NCBI GenBank assembly: GCA_949987565.1
Contig: OX465109.1
Location: forward strand, 17,610,915 to 17,674,914
Source of the DNA: Luidia sarsii
Lineage: Eukaryota; Echinodermata; Asteroidea; Paxillosida; Luidiidae
Direction of reading: 5' to 3'
DNA length: 64,000 bases
The notes under the pieces were generated by a model that saw nothing but the letters and a program-made list of their open reading frames with translations, had not been told where the DNA came from and did no database searches. Within the stretch, counting starts at the first letter, position 1, and every line of letters starts with the position of its first letter. Of this stretch, positions 12,337 through 23,002 are shown in pieces. Position numbers and translations under genes: made by a program.

Positions 12337-13735
12337 ACAGGTAGATAATGGTGGAGAAAGGAGAAGAGGGAAAAGGGGAGGAGGAAGAGAAGGAAGAGAA
12401 GAGAGAGGAGGGAGAAGAGGGAAGAGGGGAGAGGAGGGGAGGAAGAGAAGAGAGAGGAGGGAGAAGAGGGGAGAGGAGGGGAGGAAGAGAAGAGAGAGGA
12501 GGGAGAACAAGGACAAAAGGAACAAGAGAGAGGAGGGAAGAGGGGAGAGGAGGACGAAAAGAGGAGAGAGGGAGAAGAGGGGAGAGGAGAAAGAGAAGGA
12601 AGAGAAGTGGGAAGAGGGGAGAGAAGGAAGAGAAGAGAGAGACGGGAGAAGAGGGAAGAGGGGAGAGGAGGAGGAAGAGAAGGAAGAGAAGAGAGAGGAG
12701 GGAGACAAGGACAAGAGGAAAAAGAGAGGGTGGGGAAAGGAGGGAGAAGAGGGAAGAGGGGAGAGGAGAAGGAAGAGAAGAGAGAGGAGGGAGAACAAGG
12801 ACAAGAGGAAAAAGAGAGGGTGAGGAAAGGAGGGAGAAGAGGGAAGAGGGGAGAGGAGAAGGAAGAGAAGAGAGAGGAGGGAGAACAAGGACAAGAGGAA
12901 AAAGAGAGGGTGGGGAAAGGAGGGAGAAGAGGGAAGAGGGGAGAGGAGAAGGAAGAGAAGAGAGAGGAGGGAGAACAAGGACAAGAGGAAAAAGAGAGGG
13001 TGGGGAAAGGAGGGAGAAGAGGGAAAAGGGGAGAGGAGGAAGAGGAGGAATAGAAGAGAGAGGAGGGAGAACAAAGACAAGAGGAACAAAGAGATGGTGG
13101 GGGAAAGGAGGGAGAAGAGGGAAGAGGGGAGAGGAGAAGGAAGAGAAGAGAGAGGAGGGAGAACAAGGACAAGAGGAAAAAGAGAGGGTGGGGAAAGGAG
13201 GGAGAAGAGGGAAGAGGGGAGAGGAGAAGGAAGAGAAGAGAGAGGAGGGAGAACAAGGACAAGAGGAAAAAGAGAGGGTGGGGAAAGGAGGGAGAAGAGG
13301 GAAAAGGGGAGAGGAGGAAGAGGAGGAATAGAAGAGAGAGGAGGGAGAACAAAGACAAGAGGAACAAAGAGATGGTGGGGGAAAGGAGGGAGAAGAGGGA
13401 AGAGGGGAGAGGAAGAGAAGGAAGAGGGGAGAGGAGGAGGGAGAGAAGGAATATAAGAGAGAGGAAGGAGAACAAGGACAAGAGGAAAAAGAGAGAGAGG
13501 ATGGGGGAAAAGAGGGGAGAAGAGGAAGAGAAGAAAGAGGAGGAAGATGAAGAAGAGGGAAAAGGAGTGAGGAGGAAGAGGAAGAGAGGATGGGGAAAAG
13601 GAGGAATAGTAGGAGGAAGAGAAGTGCGTTGAGAGAAAAGAGGAAAGAGAAGAGGGGGAGGAAGAGGAGAGATAGAATGGGGAAAAGGAAGAGAAGGGAG
13701 AGGAGGAGAAGAAGAGGGGAGTGGAGGAGGAGCAT
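12337..13735. repeat. Purine-only minisatellite, ~90-bp period
   Basis: About 1.4 kb of nearly pure A/G on the plus strand. The block ACAAGGACAAGAGGAAAAAG recurs at about 12794, 12884 and 12974, giving a 90-bp period. Because 90 is divisible by three, all frames stay open on both strands, producing long Arg/Glu/Gly-rich and Pro/Ser/Leu/Phe-rich translations that I do not consider genes. Such homopurine tracts can form triplex (H-DNA) or slipped structures. Confidence 0.95.
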
Positions 13736-14439
13736 GCCTCCCAATGCCTGGTTTGTCCCTGCCATCAGATTACTAAAGAAGAGATCATTTTGGTCTGCCC
13801 AACCACAGCCCAGCACCCTCGCCCATTCTCACCAACCCATGACCCTAAATTTCATCCCCTTCCCCCAAAACACCCCGGCCAGACACAGTTTCTAACACCC
13901 CACTCCCACTTTGCCACGGTATGCTCCGTTTCCCGGCAGATAAATTTCCATGCTGCCGGGGAGTCTCTTGAGCCCGTGACCCCCTAGGCCCAAGGGAAAA
14001 TGTCAGCCTGACTTTACAATGTGCAGCCACTGGTTGAGACGGTGGCTCTTGAGAAGAGCCTTCCCCCTGGCTGCCCATCAAGATTAGCAGGCTGCTCCTC
14101 TCATTATCTGGTTTCTCTACTGAGGAATTATGGGCTCGGGAATAGCTGTTGGTGACTGAGGCTGGCAGACTCCTCATACACTCATTGTATCATCATTTGG
14201 CAGTTGAAACACGGGGCACTGTTAGGCAATGTGCGAAGAACTGTTCAACGATCCAGCCTATGGCTTGGAGGATGGGGCCAGGTGAAGGTTTTTCCATCGA
14301 AGGAGGACTTTAAAAAAAAAGGGCTCCAGTGTCCAGAGGACAGGCAAGAAAGGTCCTGCTAGGATCCAAGCATCTCAGAGGCAGAATAAAGGTCTTGGAA
14401 GCGAGTGAGGAGCTTTCTCTATGGTATCTTTCCTAACCC
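13736..14439. other. No gene recognised
   Basis: Mixed-composition sequence with short open frames on both strands, none resembling a family I know. A PLE-end word (AAAGGTCCTGCTAGGATC) occurs at about 14350. Confidence 0.5.
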
Positions 14440-15130
14440 TGGTCTGTCTACCAGCTTTCCTCCTTTGATCCCTTCCCTACTGCTTGCCCTTCCCTTTGAT
14501 CTCACCCTGGTCTGTCTACCAGCTTTCCTCCTTTGACCCCTTCCCTTTGATCTCACCCTGGTCTGTCTACCAGCTTTCCTCCTTTGACCCCCTCCCTACT
14601 GCTTGCCCTTCCCTTTGACCTCACCCTGGTCTGTCTACCAGCTTTCTTTCCTTGATCCCTTCCCTCCTGCTTGCCCTTTCCTTTGATCTCAACCTGGTCT
14701 GTCTACCAGCTTTCCTTCATTGATCCCTTCCATACTGCTTGCCCTTCCAGTTGATCTCCCCCTGCTCTGTCTACTAGCTTTCCTCCTTTAATCCATTTCT
14801 CTTGCCCTTCCCTTTGATCTCATCCTGGTCCATCAACATGATAAAGCAACTTGCCTCCTTTGATCCCTTCCCTACTGCTTTCCCTTCCCTTTGACCTCAC
14901 CCTAGTCTGTCTACAAGCTTTCCTTCCTTGATCCCTTCCCTACTGCTTACACTTCCCTTTGACCTCACCCTGGTCTGTCTACCAGGTTTCCTCCTTTGAC
15001 TCCTTCCCTACTGCTAGCCCTTCCCTTTGATCTCACCCTGGTCTGTCTTCCAGCTTTCCTCCTTTGACCCCTTTACTGCTAGCCATTCCCTTTGACCTCA
15101 CCCTGTTCTGTCTACCAGTTTTCTGTAATC
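14440..15130 (+). repeat. Pyrimidine-rich tandem repeat, probable PLE 3' untranslated region
   Basis: About ten units of 65-70 bp built on CCCTGGTCTGTCTACCAGCT, then TTTCCTCCTTTGAT and CCCTTCCCTACTGCTTGCCC. It leads directly into a PLE 3' end at 15.18 kb. The PLE copy at 25.6 kb has a comparable pyrimidine-rich leader on its own sense strand, so this array is probably an expanded 3' UTR of a related element. The assignment is inference from layout. Confidence 0.6.
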
Positions 15131-15177
15131 AACATCCTACTGCCTCTCCCCATCCTATCGGTTGTTGTCCTTGTCAT

Positions 15178-15300
15178 TCTGCCTTTGAGAAAGATCCGGC
15201 TAGCATTGATACAGCAGGCCCTCTAAATCTGTCACATTTGTTTTTTGGTCGTTGAAGTCGGTGAGGAGTTGGCAGCATTTTTGGTACTGTTTTTTTCAAA
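15178..15300 (+). mobile_element. PLE 3'-terminal fragment
   Basis: Diverged copy of the terminal sequence GCCTTTGAGAAAGGTCC…GGCCCTCTAA…GTCAGTGAGCAGTTTGCAACA that recurs across the window. It stops a few bases from the prohibitin-2 pseudo-exon at 15304, where that exon's splice donor would be expected. Confidence 0.7.
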
Positions 15301-15303
15301 GGA

Positions 15304-15435
15304 TATCATCTCCGCGGCTGCTGCTTCTCCCTGTGCTTGGACCACCTTCTGTGCTCTCTTGTGTTTGGCCTTCTACACCAGGAACAAGGCTCTCTGTGCT
15401 TCCTGCTGGGCTATCTGCTTGGCTTCTACGGCAGC
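15304..15435 (-). pseudogene. PHB2: Prohibitin-2 pseudo-exon (AAVEAKQ exon) with stop codon
   Basis: A strong acceptor (TTTCTCTCTCTGCCCATGCC then TCCAG) precedes 132 bp encoding 44 residues that align without gaps to prohibitin-2, from AAVEAKQ through QQEAQRA to AAEMI. PHB2 is the inner-mitochondrial-membrane scaffold and forms rings with PHB1. At the 21st codon a TAG (15373-15375) replaces the Glu codon of FLVEKAK. The expected donor after AAEMI is missing because a PLE 3' end begins there. Together these show a dead, unprocessed copy. Confidence 0.85.
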
Positions 15436-16140
15436 CTGGAGGCATGGGCAGAGAGAGAAACCAAACTTGAGTTCAAGCGATCCAGGCAAAACCAAGATTG
15501 GAAGATTGCTATGCCAGTAATACCACACAAAGTGGTGATAAGACTTTTTCGTAATGGCCAGTTGGGCCAGTTGCAGACGGCCTCCAACTGATATCACCGC
15601 CTCAAAAAGTGTTTTTTCCACGTCCAAAATACGTTTTAGTCAGCCGCCAACACGCCTTCTCACGTAACATGGACTGTACCATTCAGGTATGGCAAGGGTG
15701 CTAGTCAGCCTGACGACAAAAATAATTATGTGAAAAAAAGATTTTCCGGGATTTCTTTTTTTAAAAGAGTCTCAATAGCCTACCGTACATGTTTTGTAAA
15801 GATGGATTTGTAAACAGCTACATGTTGGTCCACCCTAAACGAGAAAATAATCGGAGCTTATTATTGTATAAAGTCGTACCCCTCTTAGCCCAATGGAATA
15901 GTCCATGCTGTCAAGGAATCGTGATGTGGGCTATAGGCTGTGGGCCGTGTGGACTTTTCGTGCCGTTTGATGACCCAGCAAAGGGGTGGGAGTGAAACCA
16001 CGATTAATATGTTAAGAAAAATCCATAATTACCTCCATGACTTTTCACACGAAAGATACGTGCGCGTTATTTCACAATGTTTTAAAGAAAATCGGAAAAT
16101 TGCCAAGATATTCTTCTGAATATACATCCTCGTCCACGAA
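15436..16140. other. No gene recognised
   Basis: Intergenic between the PHB2 pseudo-exon and the nuclease-like gene. No long reading frame or repeat was recognised. Confidence 0.5.
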
Positions 16141-16240
16141 AACGATTAGCCAATCAGATATGCCGTACAACTATGACATCTTGTGTTGACCAATGATAAG
16201 CGCTGTAATATCTGTCTTCGCCAGACACAAGATGGCGGAC
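16141..16240 (+). promoter_or_regulatory. Proximal promoter and start context of the nuclease-like gene
   Basis: Two CCAAT boxes (AGCCAATCAG near 16149, GACCAATGAT near 16189) lie within 85 bp of the start codon. The start sits in CAAGATGGCGGAC, which fits the YY1/TISU type of element found at short-leader TATA-less promoters. No TATA box is visible. The transcription start is inferred. Confidence 0.5.
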
Positions 16241-19200
16241 TCTTCTTCGGACGTTGTCCTGTCGAGCGACGAGGATTTTTCCCCAAAACGCTGCTATATG
16301 TGTATTTCCCCTGCTAAGAAATCGACGGTTACTGCTTGTAACGACAAGACATGGGCTCGGTTTCTATCATTTGTTCTTCTATGGCAGAAGTTAGAGGGCA
16401 ATCTAGCCGAAATTGCTCAAGCTTTCGTGCACGCGCACGCTGAAGAATTTCGTCAATACGGGGACAGCGTGGTGGATAGGATGTCCATTCCTGAAGATGC
16501 AGGATTCCACCGAGTTTGCTACTCCAGATTCACGGACAAACAGCACATTTCGCGTGTGCAGAAACGCATGTCCAAAAGCAGTGAAGCACCTGCCCCTGGT
16601 GTTGCCAGCACTGAAGGTATGTCTATCTTGCTAAAGAGTAGTTTCATAAAAATTGGCGATGGTGTAGTTTAGACTTTTGCCTTTGGACACCGTTGGGACT
16701 ATAACTTTTAAGTACAACCGTCATGAACCGTTACTGTACATGTACATGTATAACGAACGTTGTGTCGGTGGTTTGTGGTCACGTCTTCATCGTCGTTGTA
16801 CCCCATAATTTCCCTCAAAAGTCAAATTGCTGCCCTGTTTCCAAAAATTATAATCTTCATTAAAAAGACATTATTATCAAGGAGAGGGATACAACACCAA
16901 GCACTGAGCAGTGTCGGTAAGAAGTTATAAAAGTTAATTTCTAACCAGTTTTTATTCTACAGTCTTCAAGAATGTGGGTTGTAAACTTCTTTATCACTTA
17001 AAAATAATAAAATATATGTCAATGTACATTGTGTTTGTCCTTGTAACTTTACTCCTCGTCCCTGTGTCTTGTTCCATGTCTGTTGTATATATTAGATTTG
17101 TGGAAAGATTAATGTACATGTACAACTGATATTTTCAGCTAACTTCAAATATGATCATGGCTGGGTGCATCTTCAGCTTTGGGGTATGTGCGTAACACTC
17201 ATTGTAAGATTTGAAGTTGCTACTGCAGTCATATTGGAACTGGTCAAATGCACTTCAGGTTGACTCACAGTCAGCTCGGCAGACTGCCAAGTTGACTGCT
17301 GATGAGTGGTTCGATTCCACTAGTGCCTCAGGAACTTTGTGACTTGCACATGCAGCAGGCTGGTCTCTGGGACAAGTTAATGCCTTGGAGGGGGCTCTTC
17401 TGTAGTTTGACATGGGTAATTAAAGTAACTAAAGCCGTGTTCGCATTGGACTTCCGCGGCCACACGGTAACTAACCGCTACATTCCTGAAGGTGTTTGTA
17501 CCGTGCGTCCGCACTTAGATTTATCTTCCGAGGCGGAATGAGAAATTGTGTGAGACTGGCAGAATGTCACCTTTTGCGGGCACTGTGTACAATGACCTTT
17601 TACCAAAGATCAAATAGATTATCTGCGGAGGAAATTTAGAGACACCAAGAAGGTGAACAATTCATCTGGGAGAGGGAGGCCAACTTCTCCTTGTTACGAT
17701 CGATTAAGCGTGGTCGCGGTAGTTTTACAGGGCGGAACTGTTCGCATTGGACTTTCAACTGCTTGATATTTTTCTATTTTCTTTTGGGGATTTACAGCTT
17801 CTGCTAGCAGTAGCCTGGACAACGTAGAAGGAAGACCAGTCCCGGACAGACATGCTCTACGTTCGAGAACAGCGCTAAAAGGGAAGGCCAGATCTCGGCA
17901 TGTATTGCCAGAAATGTGCATCATATGCCAAAAAGAGCAGTATATTGTGGAAGCCCACACGAGAAAGAGAAAGAAGGAAAGACTTGCCTTATGCTCCACC
18001 ATTGATGCAGACAACTTGAAGCGAGCAGCAAGGGACAACAACAACAAAGCCCTCCTACTTCAAATTGATGATAAGGATTGTGTTGCTATTGAAGTCAGGT
18101 ACCATCCAAGATGCTACAAGAGCTTCACCAGGCATCTAACAAAACAGAATCCACCACCTGACAAAGTAGACCAGAATTATTCAAAGGCATACCATGTATT
18201 CTGCGATACAGTGAAGTCCGTGATAATTGAGCAGAAGGAGATTTACCGGCTCACAAGATTGACTAGAATGTTTATCAATCAGATAAAAAGCAGCCATGGG
18301 ATAGATGCTCCAACCTACAAGTCAGGAAACCTGAAATCTCGCCTCCAGACAACATTTCCACAGCTCTGTTTTCTCACACCTCGCATGAAATGTCAAGGTG
18401 ATCTTGTGTTTGTCAATGACATTGCCACAGAATCACTGCTGCTAGAACAGAAAGTCAGCCAAGGGGCCATCCATGACACCAGTACGAGTTACAACTCAAG
18501 CACTGACGATGAGGATCCACTTGCATCAATCCCATCACCAGACTACCAAGGCAGTGCCCACCTGAAAGATGGCTTCATGCCAGCATTGATGATAAGAAAT
18601 GCCATCGATGCAGTACAGCCCAAAATGCCATGGCCCCCCACATCTGAGCACCTGACCACAAAAACAGCAGAAGAAATGGTGCCTCCTTGCCTGTTTAACT
18701 TCCTGGCATGGACAGTTGGTGCCTCTGAGGATCCTGAAACTCAAGAGTTTGTGAAAGTACCAGATACAACGCATAAGAAGCTCCTTTCACTGGCTCAGGA
18801 TGTTATGTATCTGCAGGCAAAGGGCAAGATACAGACGCCTAAACACTTGTCGTTGGCCATGGCTGTTCGCCATTTGACAGGTTCAGCTCAGTTGATCGGC
18901 GTGCTTAATGGGTTTGGTCACTGTGTCTCCCATTCAGTCACTTTGAATCTTGACACCGCTATTGCCAAACAGGAACTCAGCCGAGGGGACGGTGCCCTGC
19001 CATCAAACATACTGCCAGGTAAACATACCACTCTAGTCTGGGATAACAATGACTTCCGGGAAGAAACTCCAACAGGCCATGGTACCACACATAATACAAA
19101 TGGCATTGTCATCCAGAGACCATCTTCGTCTGACCAAGCCACCACACCTGATGTGTCTATGTGTACCCCCAGTGTGAAGCGGACTCGAGAGAGGTCGATG

Positions 19201-22200
19201 CAGCCACCACCACCAAACCTGGCCACCTACTCTGGGGTAAAGAAGGCAGGACCTGCGTCATTTGCAACAGAAGTACCTCTTGAGCAGTCAGAATATGCAC
19301 CATTGCTGAAGAGTCCCATGGAGAAAGACTTTGCCTTCATCCTCACACGATTCAACTTAGAAGACCAGTTAATACCGTCATGGACCGGATTTCATCAATT
19401 GCTGTCAATAGTGGATGTGCCCCCCAAGTCTGTGATTGGTTATCTGCCAGTCATTGATGCGAGTCCCACCGAGATGAGCACAGTTCTGACCATACTACAG
19501 AGAAGTGTTGAGATGGCAGACAAGCTGGATTTGGAAACAATAGTCATTGTTGTGGATCAGGCTATCTACTGCAAACTCCAGCTTATCAGATGGAGAAATG
19601 CTGTTTTTACGAAGAGATTGGTGATTCGCCTTGGTGCATTCCACACTGCCATGTCATTCATAGGATGCATAGGCAAGCGCTTTCAAGATGGGGGGCTTGA
19701 AGACATTCTCATCGAGTCTGAGGTTGTTGCCGCTGGATCAGTGAGTGGTGTACTGAGTGGTAAACACTACAATCGATCAGTACGGGCTCACAAGCTGTTG
19801 ATGGAAGCAATGCAACAGATGCGTTTTAATGCATACATGAAGTCACTTACACATGGAGAAGCCAAGCAAACAACGGATTTCATCTCCAGCATGTCAAAAG
19901 ACTTTCCAACTTCGGACTGCCTGAAACATACAAACAGCGATGAGTTTCATCAGCTGATGTCATCCTATCAGCAGTTCATCAAAGTTGGGAGCGAAAAGCA
20001 AACCTTCAGATATTGGTCCACGTACATAGACAAGGTACAAACTCTGCTACTCTTCTTAAGATCTATCAGAGAGGCCAACTGGGATCTTCATGTTGCAAGT
20101 GTGAGGGCAATGTTGCCTTGGATATTTGCGTATGATCACATCAACTATGCCAGGTATCTTCCTGCATATTGGCTCGAAATGGCCAACCTCGCAACCACAC
20201 ATCCAGCAATTCACAGAAGTTTCAAAGAAGGAGAGTTCACAGCTCAGAGAAGCCACAATGCCTTTGCTCAGACAGCTTGCGACCAGACCATTGAGCAAAC
20301 AGCCAACAGGGACTCAAAAACCAAAGGAGGAATGGTTGGTATTACCACCAGCAAAGGCACCGTCAACAGATGGATTTGGTCACATAATGCAAGAGGAGCC
20401 ATCACACGCGAGTGTGAGGCTATGGCCAACAGAGAGGACAATTCATCTGCTCATAGTGATGTCCTTCCCAGTCAGATGAAGCGTGACAAAAAGTATGTCA
20501 AGGCAATAGTCGATACTACCAACAATATGGTAAATCCATTTGAGTATGAGGAAACCGAGCTGATCCAGATAACATCAGGTCTGGTTGCTACTGGTGATGT
20601 TCAGGAGGATGTATCTTCTGCCCATGATAGGGGGGATGCAGAATTTCTCCAACTGTGCAAGACACGACTTCAGACGAACGAGGTTGACTTACTTGGTCCT
20701 ATCAAGAAGTTGAAGTTAAAGACGTTTTCCAGCATGGCCAAAAGCTTGAAGCGTACAGTACGTGGAAAAGAGGTGATTTTGCAGGCAGATCGTAATCTCC
20801 TGGCGAGGCTTGTTGTCATCGGTCGATATCGCAATATCGCCCTTCGGGAACTACTGTCATTTTCTCTTGGACCCCTACCCCTTTCACTGGCCACTGCACA
20901 GGGATGCCTTGTCAAGACCAATAAGGCTAACCTACTTCACGCCCTTGAAAGTAAGCCAGAAGAGAAGCCGCTTGTCGATACGCCAACTGGTTGTGTTTAT
21001 GTTGTGGATGGCATGGCGTTGATTCAACAGGTCGGTGTGACCAAGCTTCTGGGACAACCGACATTCCTCAATCTTGCCCATATCATCCTAGAGCGCATAG
21101 TCAACAAAGCGAAGGCAAGCAATTCCAGCACCATACACTTTGTGACTGACACCTACCCGAATGTGTCAATTAAGAACCCAGAGAGGGCCAAACGAGCTGC
21201 AGATGGAGCGGATCGAGTCACAAGAGTTTTCGGCCAACAACTCCCTCTTCATCAATGGAAGAAGTTTCTGTCGAATGGGGAAAACAAAGAATCACTCATA
21301 GAGTACCTGTTTGACACATGGAGTGCAGTGAAGACATCAAAGCTGAAAGGAGTCCAGGTGTTCTTGGCACATGGTGAAAAATGCCACTCATTTTCACCAA
21401 GGATTGCTGCGGATCAGAGAGTAGAAGTTGCTGAAGTTCCATCATTGAATTCAACACACGAAGAAGCAGACACACGACTTTTTCTGCATGCAGCTCATGC
21501 TGCACTCACCAGCACAGATGTTGTTATCGTCAGTCCAGACACGGATGTCTTTGTTATTGGCATCTCTCTACAGCGTACCATCGGTGCACATCTGTATCTA
21601 CAGACTGGGAAAGGTATCAACCTGCGAACAATAGACTTGAAAGCCATCTACGAGAGTATTGGAGCAGATGTCAGTGATGCTTTGATCGGCCTCCATTGCT
21701 TCACTGGCTGTGACAGCGTCAGTGCCTTTAGAGGAAAAGGCAAGAAGAAAGCATTGTCTATGCTACTCAAAGACAACCAGCTTTGCAGTCCATTCAAAGA
21801 CCTGGGTGAGCGCTTTGATGCAGATCCTGACATGATGACATCGCTGGAGGCTTTTGTCTGTAAATTATATGGACAAAAGACCGTCAGTGAAGTGAATGAA
21901 GCCCGTTACAACATGTTCCGTCTTTCAAGAAAAGCTGAGATTGCCATACCCCCCAACCAGGACTCACTTCAGCTACACATCAAGAGGGCAAACTACCAGG
22001 CAGGTATGTATATGTTCTTGCTTTGATTGGAAAAATAAGGGAACAAACACCATGGAGGTGCAGCATCAAGAGCTTTAACATTTTTAGCACAATCAGCTTG
22101 ATGCAGTTCTGTATTTGTTCAAAAAATTACTTTGATAATACTTGAAAAAATTACTTTCAATGTATGAATATTGTCACAATTCATCACTGTTTTGATGAAG

Positions 22201-23002
22201 TGACGAATCCCATATGCTAATGTGAGAATGTTTTCGTTATGACAAGAGCATTCCCACATTATGTAATATGATACATCACTTCATCAAAACGGTGATGAAC
22301 AATGGAAGTGCTCATTGTCTAATTGTGCAGCCTCCATCCATAAAAATGGGCATTGCTGAAAAAAATAATAGATGACCGATTAAGTGGTGAATTAAACACA
22401 TAAGCATGCATGAATAAGGTTCTGAACTGAAGATACACGGAGACACTGAAAGCTATTACCCCAAAGGAATTCATGTTTAACTTGTCAGTTGAAGCGTAGT
22501 ATACCCAGTAAAATTCCTTGGCAACGACTACAGATGTGAAATCATATTTGGTTGGCATGTGCCTCATTCATGGGATGCATTTTAAATTGTGCATACTTGT
22601 TATTACTCAAGTGGATATTTCTTGCACCAGATGCAAATCATTCTTTTTTTTACTATTAATGACTATTGTTTTGATTTTCCAGCGGTATATAAGAGAAGTC
22701 TACAGGCTACTCCTGATGTACCACAACCCTCTCACCATGGATGGAAGATTGAAAACAACAACCTCCTGATTGAGTGGATGACGCTTTCACCCGCACCGGA
22801 GAGTGTTCTGGAGCTAGCATACTGTTCTGGGACATGCAAGAGGACCAAATGCAGCGACAGCAACTTGTGCACATGTCTACAGAACAGTGTTCCATGTACA
22901 GAACTTTGTAAGTGTGCTAGGGAGAACTGCAACAATGTTGCTGGACAGGTTGATGTTGATGATGAAGACGATGATGAGGTATCCGACCCTGAAGAGGATT
23001 AA
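16232..23002 (+). CDS. 1,636-aa protein with FEN1/XPG-like nuclease core, Cys/His modules and CXC-like tail
   Basis: Three coding exons: 16232-16616, 17798-22003 and 22683-23002. Donors are G|GTATGTC and G|GTATGTA, acceptors TTTACAG and TTTCCAG, and both introns are phase 1. The start is the ATG in CAAGATGGCGG. Residues 21-101 and 169-238 each hold CxxC…HxxCYxxF, a repeated zinc-binding-type module. The middle (about 380-1150) is open but unassigned, with DNNDF at 544, IDASPTE at 682, DQAIYCK at 715 and GAFHTAM at 742. Residues 1196-1450 reproduce the FEN1/XPG active-site order: D1199 (VVDGM), D1246 (VTDTYP…KR), HEEAD at 1349-1353, D1376 and D1378 (SPDTDVF), and D1434 (GCDSVSAFRGKGKKKA, the helix-hairpin position). 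Residues 1578-1613 hold nine cysteines in a CXC-like pattern. I recognise similar predicted proteins, often multicopy, from marine invertebrates, but no named function. Nuclease activity is inferred from the residues. The gene may be a domesticated or still mobile element gene. Confidence 0.85.
17262..17335 (+). repeat. tRNA-like (SINE head) sequence in intron 1
   Basis: A T-arm-like hairpin GTGGTTCGATTCCAC (17306-17320) carries a perfect B-box GGTTCGATTCC, with a D-arm-like CAGCTCGGCAGACTG about 35 bp upstream. The acceptor stem does not close well, so I read it as a tRNA-derived SINE head and not a tRNA gene. Confidence 0.45.
17430..17760. repeat. Element remnant in intron 1 related to the 43.7-kb Harbinger-like element
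   Basis: AAAGCCGTGTTCGCATTGGA at 17430 resembles the terminal repeat of the element at 43739-44797 (AGCTGTGACCGCACTGGACT). A second copy of GTTCGCATTGGACTT lies at about 17742 in direct orientation. Boundaries are not resolved. Confidence 0.4.
22177..22302. repeat. Short inverted-repeat element in intron 2
   Basis: TTCATCACTGTTTTGATGAA near the left end is mirrored by TTCATCAAAACGGTGATGAA at the right end, giving about 25-bp arms around a short centre. A MITE-like foldback lying wholly within intron 2 of the nuclease-like gene. Confidence 0.75.

Noticed and set aside
12211..13816. Open frames up to 506 codons on both strands
   Set aside because: They follow from a 90-bp purine repeat whose length is a multiple of three. 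Composition is Arg/Glu/Gly or Pro/Ser/Leu only, with no domain or splice context.
17262..17335. A functional tRNA gene
   Set aside because: Good B-box and T-arm, but the acceptor and anticodon arms do not pair properly.
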